Shown here: piece after piece, positions 15,944-23,602 of the stretch
Position numbering within the stretch: position 1 is the stretch's first letter
How the letters are laid out: every line of letters begins with the position of its first letter
Assembly: GCA_003164295.1 (NCBI GenBank)
Contig: PLTA01000012.1
Coordinates: 70,331-115,805, forward strand
Source: Candidatus Bathyarchaeota archaeon
GTDB lineage: Archaea > Thermoproteota > Bathyarchaeia > Bathyarchaeales > Bathycorpusculaceae
DNA: 45,475 nt
Reading direction: 5' to 3'
The notes under the pieces: model-generated
What the model saw: the letters and a program-made list of their open reading frames with translations, nothing else
What the model was told of the DNA's origin: nothing
Database searches by the model: none
Translations under genes and position numbers: made by a program

Positions 15944-17179
15944 CTAAAATATGCATTGAAGCACAGAATCAACCCTGTGCAAACCATCCAATGTATCTTT
16001 CACATTTTTAACTGTCAACAATTCACGGTTTTTATGCAACTGACTAATTGTTTCATATAATTTATCGAAAGCAGCTTTCATAGCTAAGTCATTGTTCATG
16101 TTGTTTTCAAAATCAGAAACAATTTCGCCTGTCAGCTTAGCCATTTCTGGATATGAATGGTTAGATTTTTGGTCTTGAAAGTCTTTAACCATGTTTTTGA
16201 AAGAGTCTAATTTTTCACTTGTTTTAGCCAGTTTTTCCCAAGTAAAGTTTAGTTTCTCTTTGTAATGTCCATAGATAAGAAAGAACCTCAAATGGTCGCC
16301 GCTGAACCCTTTTGCTAAAACGTCGTTTGTGTAATACACGTTGCCAGTGCTTTTAGACATCTTTTTTCCTTTAACAACAAGGTGCCCTCCATGAAGCCAG
16401 TAACGGGAAAACTGTTTACCTGAAATAGCTTCAGCAATAGCAAGCGTGTAATCATGATGTCTAACTAAATTATCAATTCCACCGCAAGCGACATCAATTG
16501 AAAAGCCCAAATACTTAGTCACTATAGAGGCGTCTTGAATGTTCCATGCGGGTCTGCCGCTGCCAATTGGCGTTCGATAACAAACAAGGTTTTGTTTGCA
16601 ACCATCCCAAATGATAAAATCACCTTTATTCCAAGGTGTGCCAGGGTAAGTATCTTTATGAAAACGACGTTTCTTTTTAGGCCACTTAGACATATCCAAA
16701 TGTGATAGTTTTCCAAACCCTTTGAGTTTTAATGGGTCGAAATAAATGTTTTCTGCGCCTTCATGTTGGAACCGATAGGCGCATCCTTGTTCTAGAAGTT
16801 GAGTGATTAATTTTGCAGTTTGATCCACTGCTGAAGAAGCTCTTATGGAGTAATCGGGCTTTTTGATTCTCAAAAGCTTGAAATCTTGAAAGAAGACGGC
16901 TTCGTTTTTTGCTGTTAACTGTTCTATAGTTAGGTTTTCTTTTTTTGCTTGAGCTATAGCTTTGTCTTCCACATCGGTAAGCGTAATTAGCCGCGTTACT
17001 TTATAGCCTAAGAATTCCATGTAGCGTTGAAGGATGTCTTCAAAGAGGAAAGTGCGGTAGTTTCCAATGTGTGCCTGCTGGTAAGTTGATGGACCGCAAG
17101 TATACATTTTGACTTGCATGTCTTCAGCTGGTTTAAACGGCTCGATTTTCTGTGTGAGACTGCTGCAAAGATTCAGCAA
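15944..17179 (-). CDS. Cysteinyl-tRNA synthetase-like protein lacking two zinc ligands
   Basis: 411-residue class I synthetase-fold protein. The ATP site is intact: AHIGNYRT (HIGH motif, residues 36-43) and KKMSKSTGN (KMSKS, 273-277). In CysRS one zinc, held by Cys, Cys, His and Glu, recognises the cysteine thiol. Here the first Cys (Cys28) and the His (His241) remain. The second Cys is Asp216 (WNIQDAS in place of WHIECSA) and the Glu is Thr245 (HHDYT in place of HHENE). The C-terminal helical region is short (no extended anticodon domain beyond about 100 residues). It may be a paralogue activating another substrate rather than the housekeeping CysRS. It lies next to a peroxiredoxin gene on the same strand. 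Confidence 0.75.
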   Translation of the reverse strand: MLNLCSSLTQKIEPFKPAEDMQVKMYTCGPSTYQQAHIGNYRTFLFEDILQRYMEFLGYKVTRLITLTDVEDKAIAQAKKENLTIEQLTAKNEAVFFQDFKLLRIKKPDYSIRASSAVDQTAKLITQLLEQGCAYRFQHEGAENIYFDPLKLKGFGKLSHLDMSKWPKKKRRFHKDTYPGTPWNKGDFIIWDGCKQNLVCYRTPIGSGRPAWNIQDASIVTKYLGFSIDVACGGIDNLVRHHDYTLAIAEAISGKQFSRYWLHGGHLVVKGKKMSKSTGNVYYTNDVLAKGFSGDHLRFFLIYGHYKEKLNFTWEKLAKTSEKLDSFKNMVKDFQDQKSNHSYPEMAKLTGEIVSDFENNMNNDLAMKAAFDKLYETISQLHKNRELLTVKNVKDTLDGLHRVDSVLQCIF

Positions 17180-17192
17180 TTACCGGTTCTCC

Positions 17193-17669
17193 TTAAGTTG
17201 CAGGTTGCTGTTCTTTTTCCAATTCTATAAGGGTGTTTTTTGCTTCTTCAACATGCCGTTGAGTCTGAGTTTGAGAAGAGAAAATATGCCTTACAACACC
17301 TTTCTTGTCAATAATGTAGGTGACTCTTCCAGGAATTAGACCCATACTTGAGGGAACACCATAAAGTTTACGAATTTTGTTATCTTTATCGCTTAGAAGT
17401 ATAAAGGGTAGTCCATAATGGGATGCAAAAGACTTGTGGGACTCCACACTTTGCCCGCTTATACCAAGAACTTCAGCGCCTAAATTTGTAAATTCTTCGT
17501 AGGAATCTCGGAAATTGCAGGCTTCCCTTGTGCACCCAGGGGTTTCATCTTTTGGGTAAAAATACAAAACTATGTTCTTTTTACCGAAAAATTCTGAAAG
17601 TGTAACGTTGTCACCCATTTGTGAAGGGAGTGCGAAATCAGGCGCTTTATCGCCAACTTTAATAGACAA
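17193..17669 (-). CDS. bcp: Peroxiredoxin, BCP/PrxQ type
   Basis: 158-residue thiol peroxidase that reduces hydrogen peroxide and organic hydroperoxides, normally recycled by thioredoxin. The fold signature begins VGDKAPDFALPS. The peroxidatic Cys46 is in DETPGCTREACNFRD, and Cys51, five residues later, is the resolving cysteine of the BCP subgroup. Cytoplasmic, no signal peptide. It is upstream of and co-directional with the CysRS-like gene (13-bp gap), so the two are probably one operon. Confidence 0.93.
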   Translation of the reverse strand: MSIKVGDKAPDFALPSQMGDNVTLSEFFGKKNIVLYFYPKDETPGCTREACNFRDSYEEFTNLGAEVLGISGQSVESHKSFASHYGLPFILLSDKDNKIRKLYGVPSSMGLIPGRVTYIIDKKGVVRHIFSSQTQTQRHVEEAKNTLIELEKEQQPAT

Positions 17670-17762
17670 AAAATCACCAAATAGTGTGGCTTCTGAAGGC
17701 TATTATTCTTTTGCATCTATAACGGTGGTCAATGTTATAAGAAACGAAAACAAGTAGAATTT

Positions 17763-18365
17763 ATGGAAAAGACATTAAATGTTGCTGGCCATAAATGTCA
17801 AGCCTTCTACTTCACAGCACCGGGTACTCCAATTGTTTTCCTGCACGGATTATCTTACACTATGGACATTTGGGAAAAGATTGGAGTAACAGAGCTATTA
17901 ATGGAGAAGCAGGTACCTTTTTTGGCTTTAGATATGCCTTACGGCTTAAAAACTAAATGTCAACCTAAAACCCGCAATCCCTTAGCCAATGCAGAATTTG
18001 CCGCTGAAGCTGTAAAAGATATTTTCGGTTCAACGGTTCCAATTCTAGTCGGCGCAAGCATAGGCGGTCATGTTGCCTTGAGGTTTGCGGCAAAGTTTCC
18101 CGTCAAAGGCTTGTTTTTGATTGCACCTGGAAGAGCGTTGGAGGACGAGGATTTGTTGAAGTCTTATGCTAAATTTAATTTTCCAGTAAGAATAATTTGG
18201 GGTTCCCAAGACAACATCATATCTGGAGAAGAGATGCGAACCTTATCAGATAAATTGCCAAAAGCTAAACTTTTAGTCTACAACGGCGCATCACATTCAG
18301 CATATAAAGATGCACCTGAACAATTCAAACGGGATCTATTAGAGTTTTATGCGAATGCCGAATAA
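17763..18365 (+). CDS. Alpha/beta hydrolase
   Basis: 200-residue compact hydrolase. The oxyanion-hole region is VFLHGLSYTMDIW; the nucleophile elbow is GASIGG (Ser99); the acid is the Asp in IWGSQDNII; the catalytic His is in NGASHSAYKDAP. All triad members are therefore present in the right order. There is no lid insertion and no signal peptide, so this is a cytoplasmic esterase, lipase or peptidase of unknown substrate. It is divergent from the peroxiredoxin gene, sharing a 93-bp spacer. Confidence 0.88.
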   Translation: MEKTLNVAGHKCQAFYFTAPGTPIVFLHGLSYTMDIWEKIGVTELLMEKQVPFLALDMPYGLKTKCQPKTRNPLANAEFAAEAVKDIFGSTVPILVGASIGGHVALRFAAKFPVKGLFLIAPGRALEDEDLLKSYAKFNFPVRIIWGSQDNIISGEEMRTLSDKLPKAKLLVYNGASHSAYKDAPEQFKRDLLEFYANAE

Positions 18366-18374
18366 CTTAATTAC

Positions 18375-18935
18375 TTAACCAAAAGATTTTCCGGTTATAG
18401 TATAATGGTAGTTTCCAACAAACGTAACGTTATCAATTTGAAAGCCTGCATTTTTAATCAAGTTTGAGGCTTGCTCTTCGCTAAATCGAATTTTAAATGG
18501 CGGGCCAAAAGGCATTTCTTGTTTTTTCCAATCCAGATCAATAAGCTGCCCATCAGCCTTGACCATTTGTTTAGCATTTTTCAATACTTTCGACGTATCA
18601 GCGAAGTCATGAAGAACCATACTGTAAAAAACGACGTCGACGCATTTATTGCAGAAAACAGTTTCCTCACCCATCCCAACTTTGGCAGTGATATTATTCA
18701 AGCCTTCAGCTTTGGCTTTGTTTTTGAGCCTTTGGATTGCTGCGGGATCAACATCAACAGCATATACTTTTCCTTGCTCACCAACTTTTTTTGCAGCTAA
18801 AATAGTGAAAAAACCATCCCCGCATCCTATATCAGCAAATACCATGCCACTGTTTAATTCTTGCAGGATACTCTCGGGAGTGTACCATGAGCGTCTAGTT
18901 GCTTCATCTAAAGCAAAACCTCCGTGACAGCCCAA
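18375..18935 (-). CDS. SAM-dependent methyltransferase, UbiE/arsenite methyltransferase-like
   Basis: 186 residues. Motif I is FADIGCGDGFFT, the acidic motif is VYAVDVDPAA and motif IV/post-I is FYSMVLHDF, a typical class I fold for small-molecule methylation. The three Cys of true arsenite methyltransferases are not arranged as expected, so I do not assign arsenic. The start is TTG at 18935, with AGGGG about 9 bases upstream. The preceding gene (MIase-like) ends only 13 bases upstream, suggesting a two-gene operon. Confidence 0.8.
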   Translation of the reverse strand: MGCHGGFALDEATRRSWYTPESILQELNSGMVFADIGCGDGFFTILAAKKVGEQGKVYAVDVDPAAIQRLKNKAKAEGLNNITAKVGMGEETVFCNKCVDVVFYSMVLHDFADTSKVLKNAKQMVKADGQLIDLDWKKQEMPFGPPFKIRFSEEQASNLIKNAGFQIDNVTFVGNYHYTITGKSFG

Positions 18936-18948
18936 ATTGAAAAAACCC

Positions 18949-19251
18949 CTAAGACTGTGGTTTTAGAAGGTCTCTTATTTGTTTCTCATGCGTTTGCCGA
19001 GTTGTCAGGGGATAGATTTCTCGGTCACATTCAAAAAACATTGGGTCTTGACCAATTATTTTTGAAAGCTGCTCGTCTGAATCCACATTAACAATCAACA
19101 TTGTTCCTTGCTGCCCAATAAGATGATAAGTAACATCAAGCATCTTTTCTTTCTCCAATTTATCAAAATATTTGAATTGCAACGGAAGCAGTTTGGACCA
19201 TTTTTCAATAGGAACCTCACGTTTGATTTTCTGAATAATTAAAAACTTCAT
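18949..19251 (-). CDS. Muconolactone isomerase-like small protein
   Basis: 100 residues. MKFLIIQKIKREVPIEKWSK opens a ferredoxin-like alpha-beta fold, and GTMLIVNVDSDEQLSKII with the later PMFFECDREIYPL match the muconolactone delta-isomerase-like (DUF3303/MIase) family, where proteins are small and often have unknown function. No catalytic claim is made. It lies in a probable operon with the following methyltransferase. The promoter on the minus strand lies in the A/T-rich region after 19260. Confidence 0.6.
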   Translation of the reverse strand: MKFLIIQKIKREVPIEKWSKLLPLQFKYFDKLEKEKMLDVTYHLIGQQGTMLIVNVDSDEQLSKIIGQDPMFFECDREIYPLTTRQTHEKQIRDLLKPQS

Positions 19252-19461
19252 ATTTATTCCTTGATAGAAAAGTATATTGGTTAATTATAAAATCTTTCTT
19301 TATTTGAAAACTTCGGCATTCACTAAAAAACAAAATTAGATTGTTTTTTCTGTTCGAAGTACTATATGTAAGCAACATTTCGGGCAAAGATAGGATAAAT
19401 TTTGGAAATAGACATTTATAATTGCATGCTACGTGAAAGATGAAAAACCAGATGATTAAAA

Positions 19462-19692
19462 TTGAAAAATTCTAAAAAAGAGACAAAAAGCATTTCTAAG
19501 CTTCCTGTAATAAAATGTTTTTGTGGGACTGAAATCCTGCTTGTTCCCAATGTTAAGGTTATGAGCGAAGCGATTGAGGCTCACACTGAAAGAAAACATA
19601 AATTAAAAGTTAATAATCTTGCAGAAGTTGAAGCAGAAAAGGTACGCGGATATTTGATAACGCAGGTTTTTGATGAAGCTAGTAAAACATAG
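19462..19692 (+). CDS. Small zinc-finger-like protein, conserved archaeal type
   Basis: 76 residues starting at TTG. The core CFCGTEILLVPNVKVMSEAI, followed after two residues by HTERKH, provides a Cys-x-Cys pair and a His-x4-His pair, which could bind one zinc. The C-terminal half (LAEVEAEKVRGYLITQVFDE) is a predicted amphipathic helix. Similar short proteins are common in Bathyarchaeia-like genomes to my recollection, without known function. Expression from its own promoter is likely, since both neighbours face away. Confidence 0.6.
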   Translation: MKNSKKETKSISKLPVIKCFCGTEILLVPNVKVMSEAIEAHTERKHKLKVNNLAEVEAEKVRGYLITQVFDEASKT

Positions 19693-19770
19693 AATGAGAA
19701 CTGTTAAAGTCTAGTACGTTTAAAAAAATAATTTAGAAAATTAAGAAAAAAGTTTTAGAAGTTTTGTCAT

Positions 19771-19926
19771 TTATTGTTTATTTTCTGCGCCGCCATGTTT
19801 CATCATTTCGGGAATCTTTGTTGACATCTTCGACATTGTTTCTTTAGCCAAATGCATCAATTCCTCGTTAACCTCTAGTTCTACTGTTACTTTGAGGCGA
19901 CCCTTCTTTTCGGGCATTTCAGTCAT
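19771..19926 (-). CDS. Small acidic/amphipathic protein (51 residues)
   Basis: Short gene beginning MTEMPEKKGRLKVTVELEVN and ending MMKHGGAENKQ. Strong evidence of translation: AGGAGG sits 6 bases before the ATG, and the start overlaps the end of the upstream gene by 8 bases, implying coupling. The N-terminal half looks like a beta strand (RLKVTVELEV) and the rest like a helix rich in Met and Glu. No known family was recognised. It is likely to be a partner of the 100-residue protein encoded just before it. Confidence 0.65.
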   Translation of the reverse strand: MTEMPEKKGRLKVTVELEVNEELMHLAKETMSKMSTKIPEMMKHGGAENKQ

Positions 19927-20221
19927 GGAACCACCTCCTGAATCTGCTTAATTGTTTGGGAAATAAGTTACTGAGTAGATGAATTGCTTGAAGACCGGTT
20001 AAATCCAAATTTATTTCGATGCGGTAGTGGAATCTGCCTAAGCGCTTAGTTTTCGTTTTGTATTCCGAGATAGCCCCTGATTTCTTGAATCTGCGCAGTT
20101 GTTGATTCACCAATAACGTTATGGCTGTCGGCGCCAAAGGCTCAAAAACAAAAACAACTCTAAATAGAACGCGAATAGCACTCTCCATTATCGATTCAGT
20201 TATAGATTCTTCGTCAGTCAT
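19919..20221 (-). CDS. Hypothetical protein, first gene of a coupled pair
   Basis: 100 residues. The N-terminus is acidic (MTDEESITESIMESAIRVLF). A hydrophobic segment VVFVFEPLAPTAITLLV follows, then a basic region (RRFKKSG, YKTKTKRLGRFHYRIEINLDL). No domain was recognised. It overlaps the start of the 51-residue gene, whose ribosome site is inside its last codons. It is divergent from the uracil-DNA glycosylase gene, so a role near DNA repair is possible, but this is only context. Confidence 0.55.
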   Translation of the reverse strand: MTDEESITESIMESAIRVLFRVVFVFEPLAPTAITLLVNQQLRRFKKSGAISEYKTKTKRLGRFHYRIEINLDLTGLQAIHLLSNLFPKQLSRFRRWFHD

Positions 20222-20351
20222 TTTTAGTCCTTCACGGAAAATTCGCTAATAAGACTACAGAACTTGTTTCCCTTAATTTGAACAAGACTTGATTAAAAAA
20301 TAGTGGCGCGAATTTTTTAAGCTTGTGTGACTGTCTTAACACAACAACAAG

Positions 20352-20870
20352 ATGATTCTATTGTCTATTGATGAATTGAACATACAAGTCTATGGTTGCA
20401 GAAAATGCAGGCTTTGGCAAGGAGCAAAACACGGGGTACCAGGCGAAGGACCGCTAAACGCTAAAGTTATGCTAATAGGCCAAAATCCCGGAGCTGACGA
20501 AGACGAAACAGGCAGACCTTTTGTTGGCAGAGCAGGAAAATTCCTGAGCAAAACGCTTGCTGAATTTGGTATAGAACGAGAGAAAGTCTTCATCACAAAT
20601 ATTGTAAAACATGTGTCTCCAAAAAACCGAAAGCCTTACCCCGATGAAGTAGCTGCATGTTTACCCTACGTAAACATACAAATCAACGTCATTAAACCCA
20701 AAATAATAGTTTTGATAGGTGCCTCAGCCAAAGAGACGCCAAGAGTTGAAGGCATAAAGTACATTCAAATTATTCATCCTTCAGCAGCTATGCGCTTCAC
20801 CAATATGGGAGAAAAGTTTAGAGTACAAATTGCTGAAGTGGCGAAACTCATAGGTGCAATTGATTCTTAA
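20352..20870 (+). CDS. Uracil-DNA glycosylase, family 4-like, with altered Fe-S ligand
   Basis: 172-residue DNA repair enzyme that removes uracil from DNA. Motif 1 is GQNPGADEDETGRPFVG (family 4 usually has GEAPG); motif 2 is HPSAAMRF. The Fe-S cluster ligands of family 4 are four Cys: Cys16 and Cys19 (CRKC) and Cys103 (AACLPYV) are present, but the third, normally in KCRPPGNR, is His87 (VKHVSPKNR). A similar VKH sequence occurs in UdgX proteins as I recall them, but the UdgX insertion loop is missing here. It is shorter than usual (190-220). The ATG start follows a T/A-rich promoter stretch. Confidence 0.88.
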   Translation: MILLSIDELNIQVYGCRKCRLWQGAKHGVPGEGPLNAKVMLIGQNPGADEDETGRPFVGRAGKFLSKTLAEFGIEREKVFITNIVKHVSPKNRKPYPDEVAACLPYVNIQINVIKPKIIVLIGASAKETPRVEGIKYIQIIHPSAAMRFTNMGEKFRVQIAEVAKLIGAIDS

Positions 20871-20893
20871 CTTCAAAAAGAAAGAAGAAATCG

Positions 20894-21427
20894 CTACCAT
20901 TTTTGAGCATAATGCCAAGTGCTATCGAAAGTTTCCAAGAGACATTTAGCGCATTTACTGTATTCCATAGCTGAAACCGCAAGAATTTTGTCGTCAACCC
21001 AAATGATGCTAAAACTGCGGCTTGCAAAGTTAACTGAGCCCGAATTTGCCTCTTGCCCCATGTAATCAACGTAAATTAGTGCTTTACTTGTTGCTATCGG
21101 TGCTAGCTTTTTTAGTTCTTCACTGGGCGGCTTGTTTTGCGGCACTGATTAGGTAGAATCCAAAAATAAGCCAAAGTCTTCCGTTACTTTCTCAAAAACA
21201 GACAATGGCTCAACTGCTTTAAACAACATTGGTACGCCAGAGTACACTCGAACCCAACCCTTATTTTTGAGGGATTCAAGTACAGCGTTAATTTTTGTTC
21301 GAGGCACGCCAGATTTTTCTGAAGCTTTAGTAGCAGTGCTAAGATGCGTGTTTAATAATGCCAAGTAAGCTTTGGCTTCATACTAAGTTAATCCTACTTG
21401 ATGGAGTTTTTCTACCACGCTTGCCAT
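20894..21427 (-). pseudogene. TrmB-like transcriptional regulator with two in-frame stops
   Basis: One continuous frame from the ATG at 21427 to 20894 reads MASVVEKLHQVGLT, TAG (21385-21383), YEAKAYLALLNTHLSTATKA and onward to LFLDST, TAA (21151-21149), then a C-terminal part ending TFDSTWHYAQKW. The TrmB winged helix normally has GLTEYEAKVYLALL, so the TAG replaces a Glu codon. The second stop separates the effector-like C-terminal part. With two stops a functional full-length protein is unlikely; the pieces from 21364 and 21145 could be translated separately but start poorly. Confidence 0.7.
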
Positions 21428-21557
21428 AACGCATCATCAAACATTAAGGTTTATAAAAATAAATAATTAATGTAACTTTTTCCAGTTACAATAAACCTGT
21501 TATAAAGTTTCTCTTTAAAATCTGGAGCTAAGATCATTTGATTTTGGGCTTGAAACT

Positions 21558-21567
21558 TTTATATATT
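21558..21567 (+). promoter_or_regulatory. TATA box of the aIF1 gene
   Basis: TTTATATATT with a BRE-like GAAAC upstream, about 30 bp before the ATG at 21596. It argues against the upstream in-frame ATG at 21572, which would lie only a few bases behind the TATA element. Confidence 0.5.
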
Positions 21568-21595
21568 CCAGATGATAATTGAACTGTTGAGTGTC

Positions 21596-21904
21596 ATGGC
21601 TGAAGTTTGTTCAACGTGCGGGCTCCCTAAGGACTTATGCGTTTGTGGGGAAATAGAAAAAGAGCAACAGAGAATACGCGTTAGACTTGAAACACGAAAA
21701 TTCGGTAGACCAAGTACTGTAATCGACGGCATGGAAGATAAAAACATAAACTTAGCAAACATTGCACAAAAACTTAAAACATATTGCGCGTGCGGAGGAA
21801 CTAGCAAAAACGGTCAAATTATGCTTCAGGGCGATCATAGAGATAGAGTACGCGATTTCTTAATTAAGATGGGTTATCCGACGGAAAACATCGAAGTACA
21901 ATAG
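21596..21904 (+). CDS. Translation initiation factor aIF1 (SUI1 family)
   Basis: 102-residue SUI1-domain factor that helps the small ribosomal subunit select the start codon. An N-terminal zinc-binding-like segment CSTCGLPKDLCVCGE is typical of archaeal aIF1. The SUI1 core includes KFGRPSTVIDGMEDKNINL, YCACGGTSKNG, then LQGDHRDRVRDFLIKMGY, in which the basic loop contacts rRNA. I use the ATG at 21596 (giving MAEVCSTCG) because of the promoter position. It is followed by a small zinc-ribbon gene on the same strand. Confidence 0.93.
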   Translation: MAEVCSTCGLPKDLCVCGEIEKEQQRIRVRLETRKFGRPSTVIDGMEDKNINLANIAQKLKTYCACGGTSKNGQIMLQGDHRDRVRDFLIKMGYPTENIEVQ

Positions 21905-21932
21905 GCGCAACATTAACAAGAGATGTAGCGTC

Positions 21933-22148
21933 ATGAAAAAATTGGATGGAATACGTGAAGTATTCAAAGCAGCTAAGCATCAAAAACCAACACAGATTTT
22001 TTGTCCAAGATGTTGTAGCCCAAAAATTCGCTTAACAAGTAGCTTAGCTATTTGGTTAACTCCAAAGCAATATTATTGTGAAGAATGTCACTACATTGGA
22101 ATTGTAGTTATGGAACTTGAAAAAGAAAAAGAAGAAACTAATGTTTAA
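21933..22148 (+). CDS. Small zinc-ribbon protein, conserved hypothetical
   Basis: 71 residues with two Cys pairs (CPRCCSPK and CEECHYIG), separated by about 24 residues including a hydrophobic stretch (LTSSLAIWLTPKQYY). This forms a single zinc ribbon. The N-terminal helix is basic and the C-terminal helix acidic (MELEKEKEETNV). It is 28 bases behind aIF1, probably co-transcribed. It is likely a nucleic-acid or ribosome associated factor given the context, but no family was recognised. Confidence 0.65.
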   Translation: MKKLDGIREVFKAAKHQKPTQIFCPRCCSPKIRLTSSLAIWLTPKQYYCEECHYIGIVVMELEKEKEETNV

Positions 22149-22162
22149 TTAAAGAAAATGCC

Positions 22163-23101
22163 TTAATCAGGCAACTCAAGATTTAATTGTTTTTTAAGTG
22201 TTTTGTAGCGATTGCGTACTGTTACTTCTGTTACGCCAGCAGCTTCTGCAATGTCTTTCTGTGTCTTTTTCTCTCCGTTTTGCAAACACGCGATGTAAAG
22301 GGCAGCAGCAGCTAACCCCATAGGGTCTTTTCCGGCGGCAGCACGTTTTCGTCTTGCATCTCTAAGGATTTGGATGGCTGCGCCTTGAGTTTTTCCTGAA
22401 ATTCCGGTTTTCTCTGCGATTTTAGATACGTAAGTTAATGGGTCTGCGATTGGCATACGTACATCAAGTTCACGAAGCAGTAGCCTGTAGCATCTTGCTA
22501 CATCTTTCTTGTCAACGAGACTGGCTTCAGCAATTTCACGAAGTGTACGTGGTGTTCCGCTTCCTCGGCATGCAGCATAAAGTGCAGCAGCAGCGATGGC
22601 AGCAATTGATCTTCCTCGAACTAAACCTTTGTCCAAGGCTTTACGATAAACGACAGCGGCTTTTTCCTTGATTGGCGGGGGTATGTAGACTTTGTCTGAA
22701 AGACGATCAAGCTCCGCCATGGCTTGAGCTAAGTTTCGGTCAACAGATGAGTGTACTCGGCTTCGTATTTGCCATTTTCTTAGGCGCCACATTTGTAGTC
22801 GTGTGGACATGGGTAGTTTTCTTCCAAAAGCATCTCGGTCAACTTGGCTAATGGCTGTAGATAATCCTTTGTCATGAACTGAATAGGAGGTTGGGACACC
22901 GACTCGGCTTCTTGACGCTTTCTCTTCTTGAGTAAACGCGCGCCATTCCGGTCCTTTATCCATCATCTGTTCGTATAGAACCAAGCCGCAGTCGCCGCAT
23001 ACAGTTTCGCCTGTATCATAATCGTGAACTAGATTTTCGCTACCGCATTCCGCACATTTATCGGATAGTCTCGCCTGTGGTTTAACTTCTTTTTTGCTCA
23101 A
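22163..23101 (-). CDS. tfb: Transcription initiation factor TFB
   Basis: 312-residue general transcription factor recruiting RNA polymerase to the TATA/TBP complex. The N-terminal zinc ribbon has Cys16, Cys19, Cys35 and Cys38. The B-finger/linker contains GPEWRAFTQEEKASRSRVG. Two cyclin folds follow, with repeated segments IAAAALYAACRGSGTPRT and LAAAALYIACLQNGEKKT. The C-terminal helix-turn-helix EAAGVTEVTVRNRYKTL recognises the BRE. Start: TTG at 23101, with GGAGA 7-8 bases upstream. Its promoter TATA is probably CTTAAATA on the minus strand at about 23204-23211. Confidence 0.96.
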   Translation of the reverse strand: MSKKEVKPQARLSDKCAECGSENLVHDYDTGETVCGDCGLVLYEQMMDKGPEWRAFTQEEKASRSRVGVPTSYSVHDKGLSTAISQVDRDAFGRKLPMSTRLQMWRLRKWQIRSRVHSSVDRNLAQAMAELDRLSDKVYIPPPIKEKAAVVYRKALDKGLVRGRSIAAIAAAALYAACRGSGTPRTLREIAEASLVDKKDVARCYRLLLRELDVRMPIADPLTYVSKIAEKTGISGKTQGAAIQILRDARRKRAAAGKDPMGLAAAALYIACLQNGEKKTQKDIAEAAGVTEVTVRNRYKTLKKQLNLELPD

Positions 23102-23529
23102 TTTTTTCTCTCCGTTTCAACATGCGTAGAACCGTCACCATATCCATTTGGGGTAGAAATAGTACATTCGGCCCGCGCAAACTAAGCTGATGAAGCTTAC
23201 TATTATTTAAGCTTTATGGTCTTAATAAAGTTATTGCACACAATACTTTCGATTCATCAAATATAAAACAAACCAACTAACGGAAAACAACATAAAAAAT
23301 TGCTTAACTAACCTTAAATATTACGACAACGCGACAGTCTGAGCTCAATCAACTGCATTCTTTTTTCTCAGCAGTCATTATTGTTTTAGAAATTAGTAGT
23401 TTTTGAATAGATTAACAGATGAATAAGCGACGCAGTTTTTTTTCGATGGATAATAGTGAAGAAGTGTAAGAACGCTTATTAGGAAAAAAATTGTCCTTAG
23501 ACTTTAGCACCAAACAAAAAAAGCGATGA
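23102..23529. other. Long intergenic region between TFB and tRNA-Gln
   Basis: 428 bases, A/T-rich. The left part holds the TFB promoter (minus-strand TATA near 23204-23211). I found no protein frame with a credible start and ribosome site, and no tRNA-like fold other than the one starting at 23530. Confidence 0.4.
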
Positions 23530-23602
23530 AGCCCGGTGGTGTAGTGGTCAAGCATAGAGGGCTTTGGACCCTCCGACGAGAGTTCGAATCTCTCCCGGGC
23601 TA
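23530..23602 (+). tRNA. tRNA-Gln (anticodon TTG)
   Basis: 73-nt cloverleaf. Acceptor AGCCCGG pairs with CCGGGCT and discriminator A at 23602. The anticodon stem GAGGG/CCCTC encloses loop CTTTGGA with anticodon TTG at 23564-23566. The T stem GAGAG/CTCTC encloses TTCGAAT. No intron is needed and CCA is not encoded. The 3' two thirds overlap, on the other strand, the last codons of the tyrosine integrase, so it is the attachment site of an integrated element. Confidence 0.93.

Noticed and set aside
18375..18935. Calling the methyltransferase an arsenite methyltransferase
   Set aside because: The expected conserved Cys residues for arsenic binding are not in the right arrangement; general SAM methyltransferase only.
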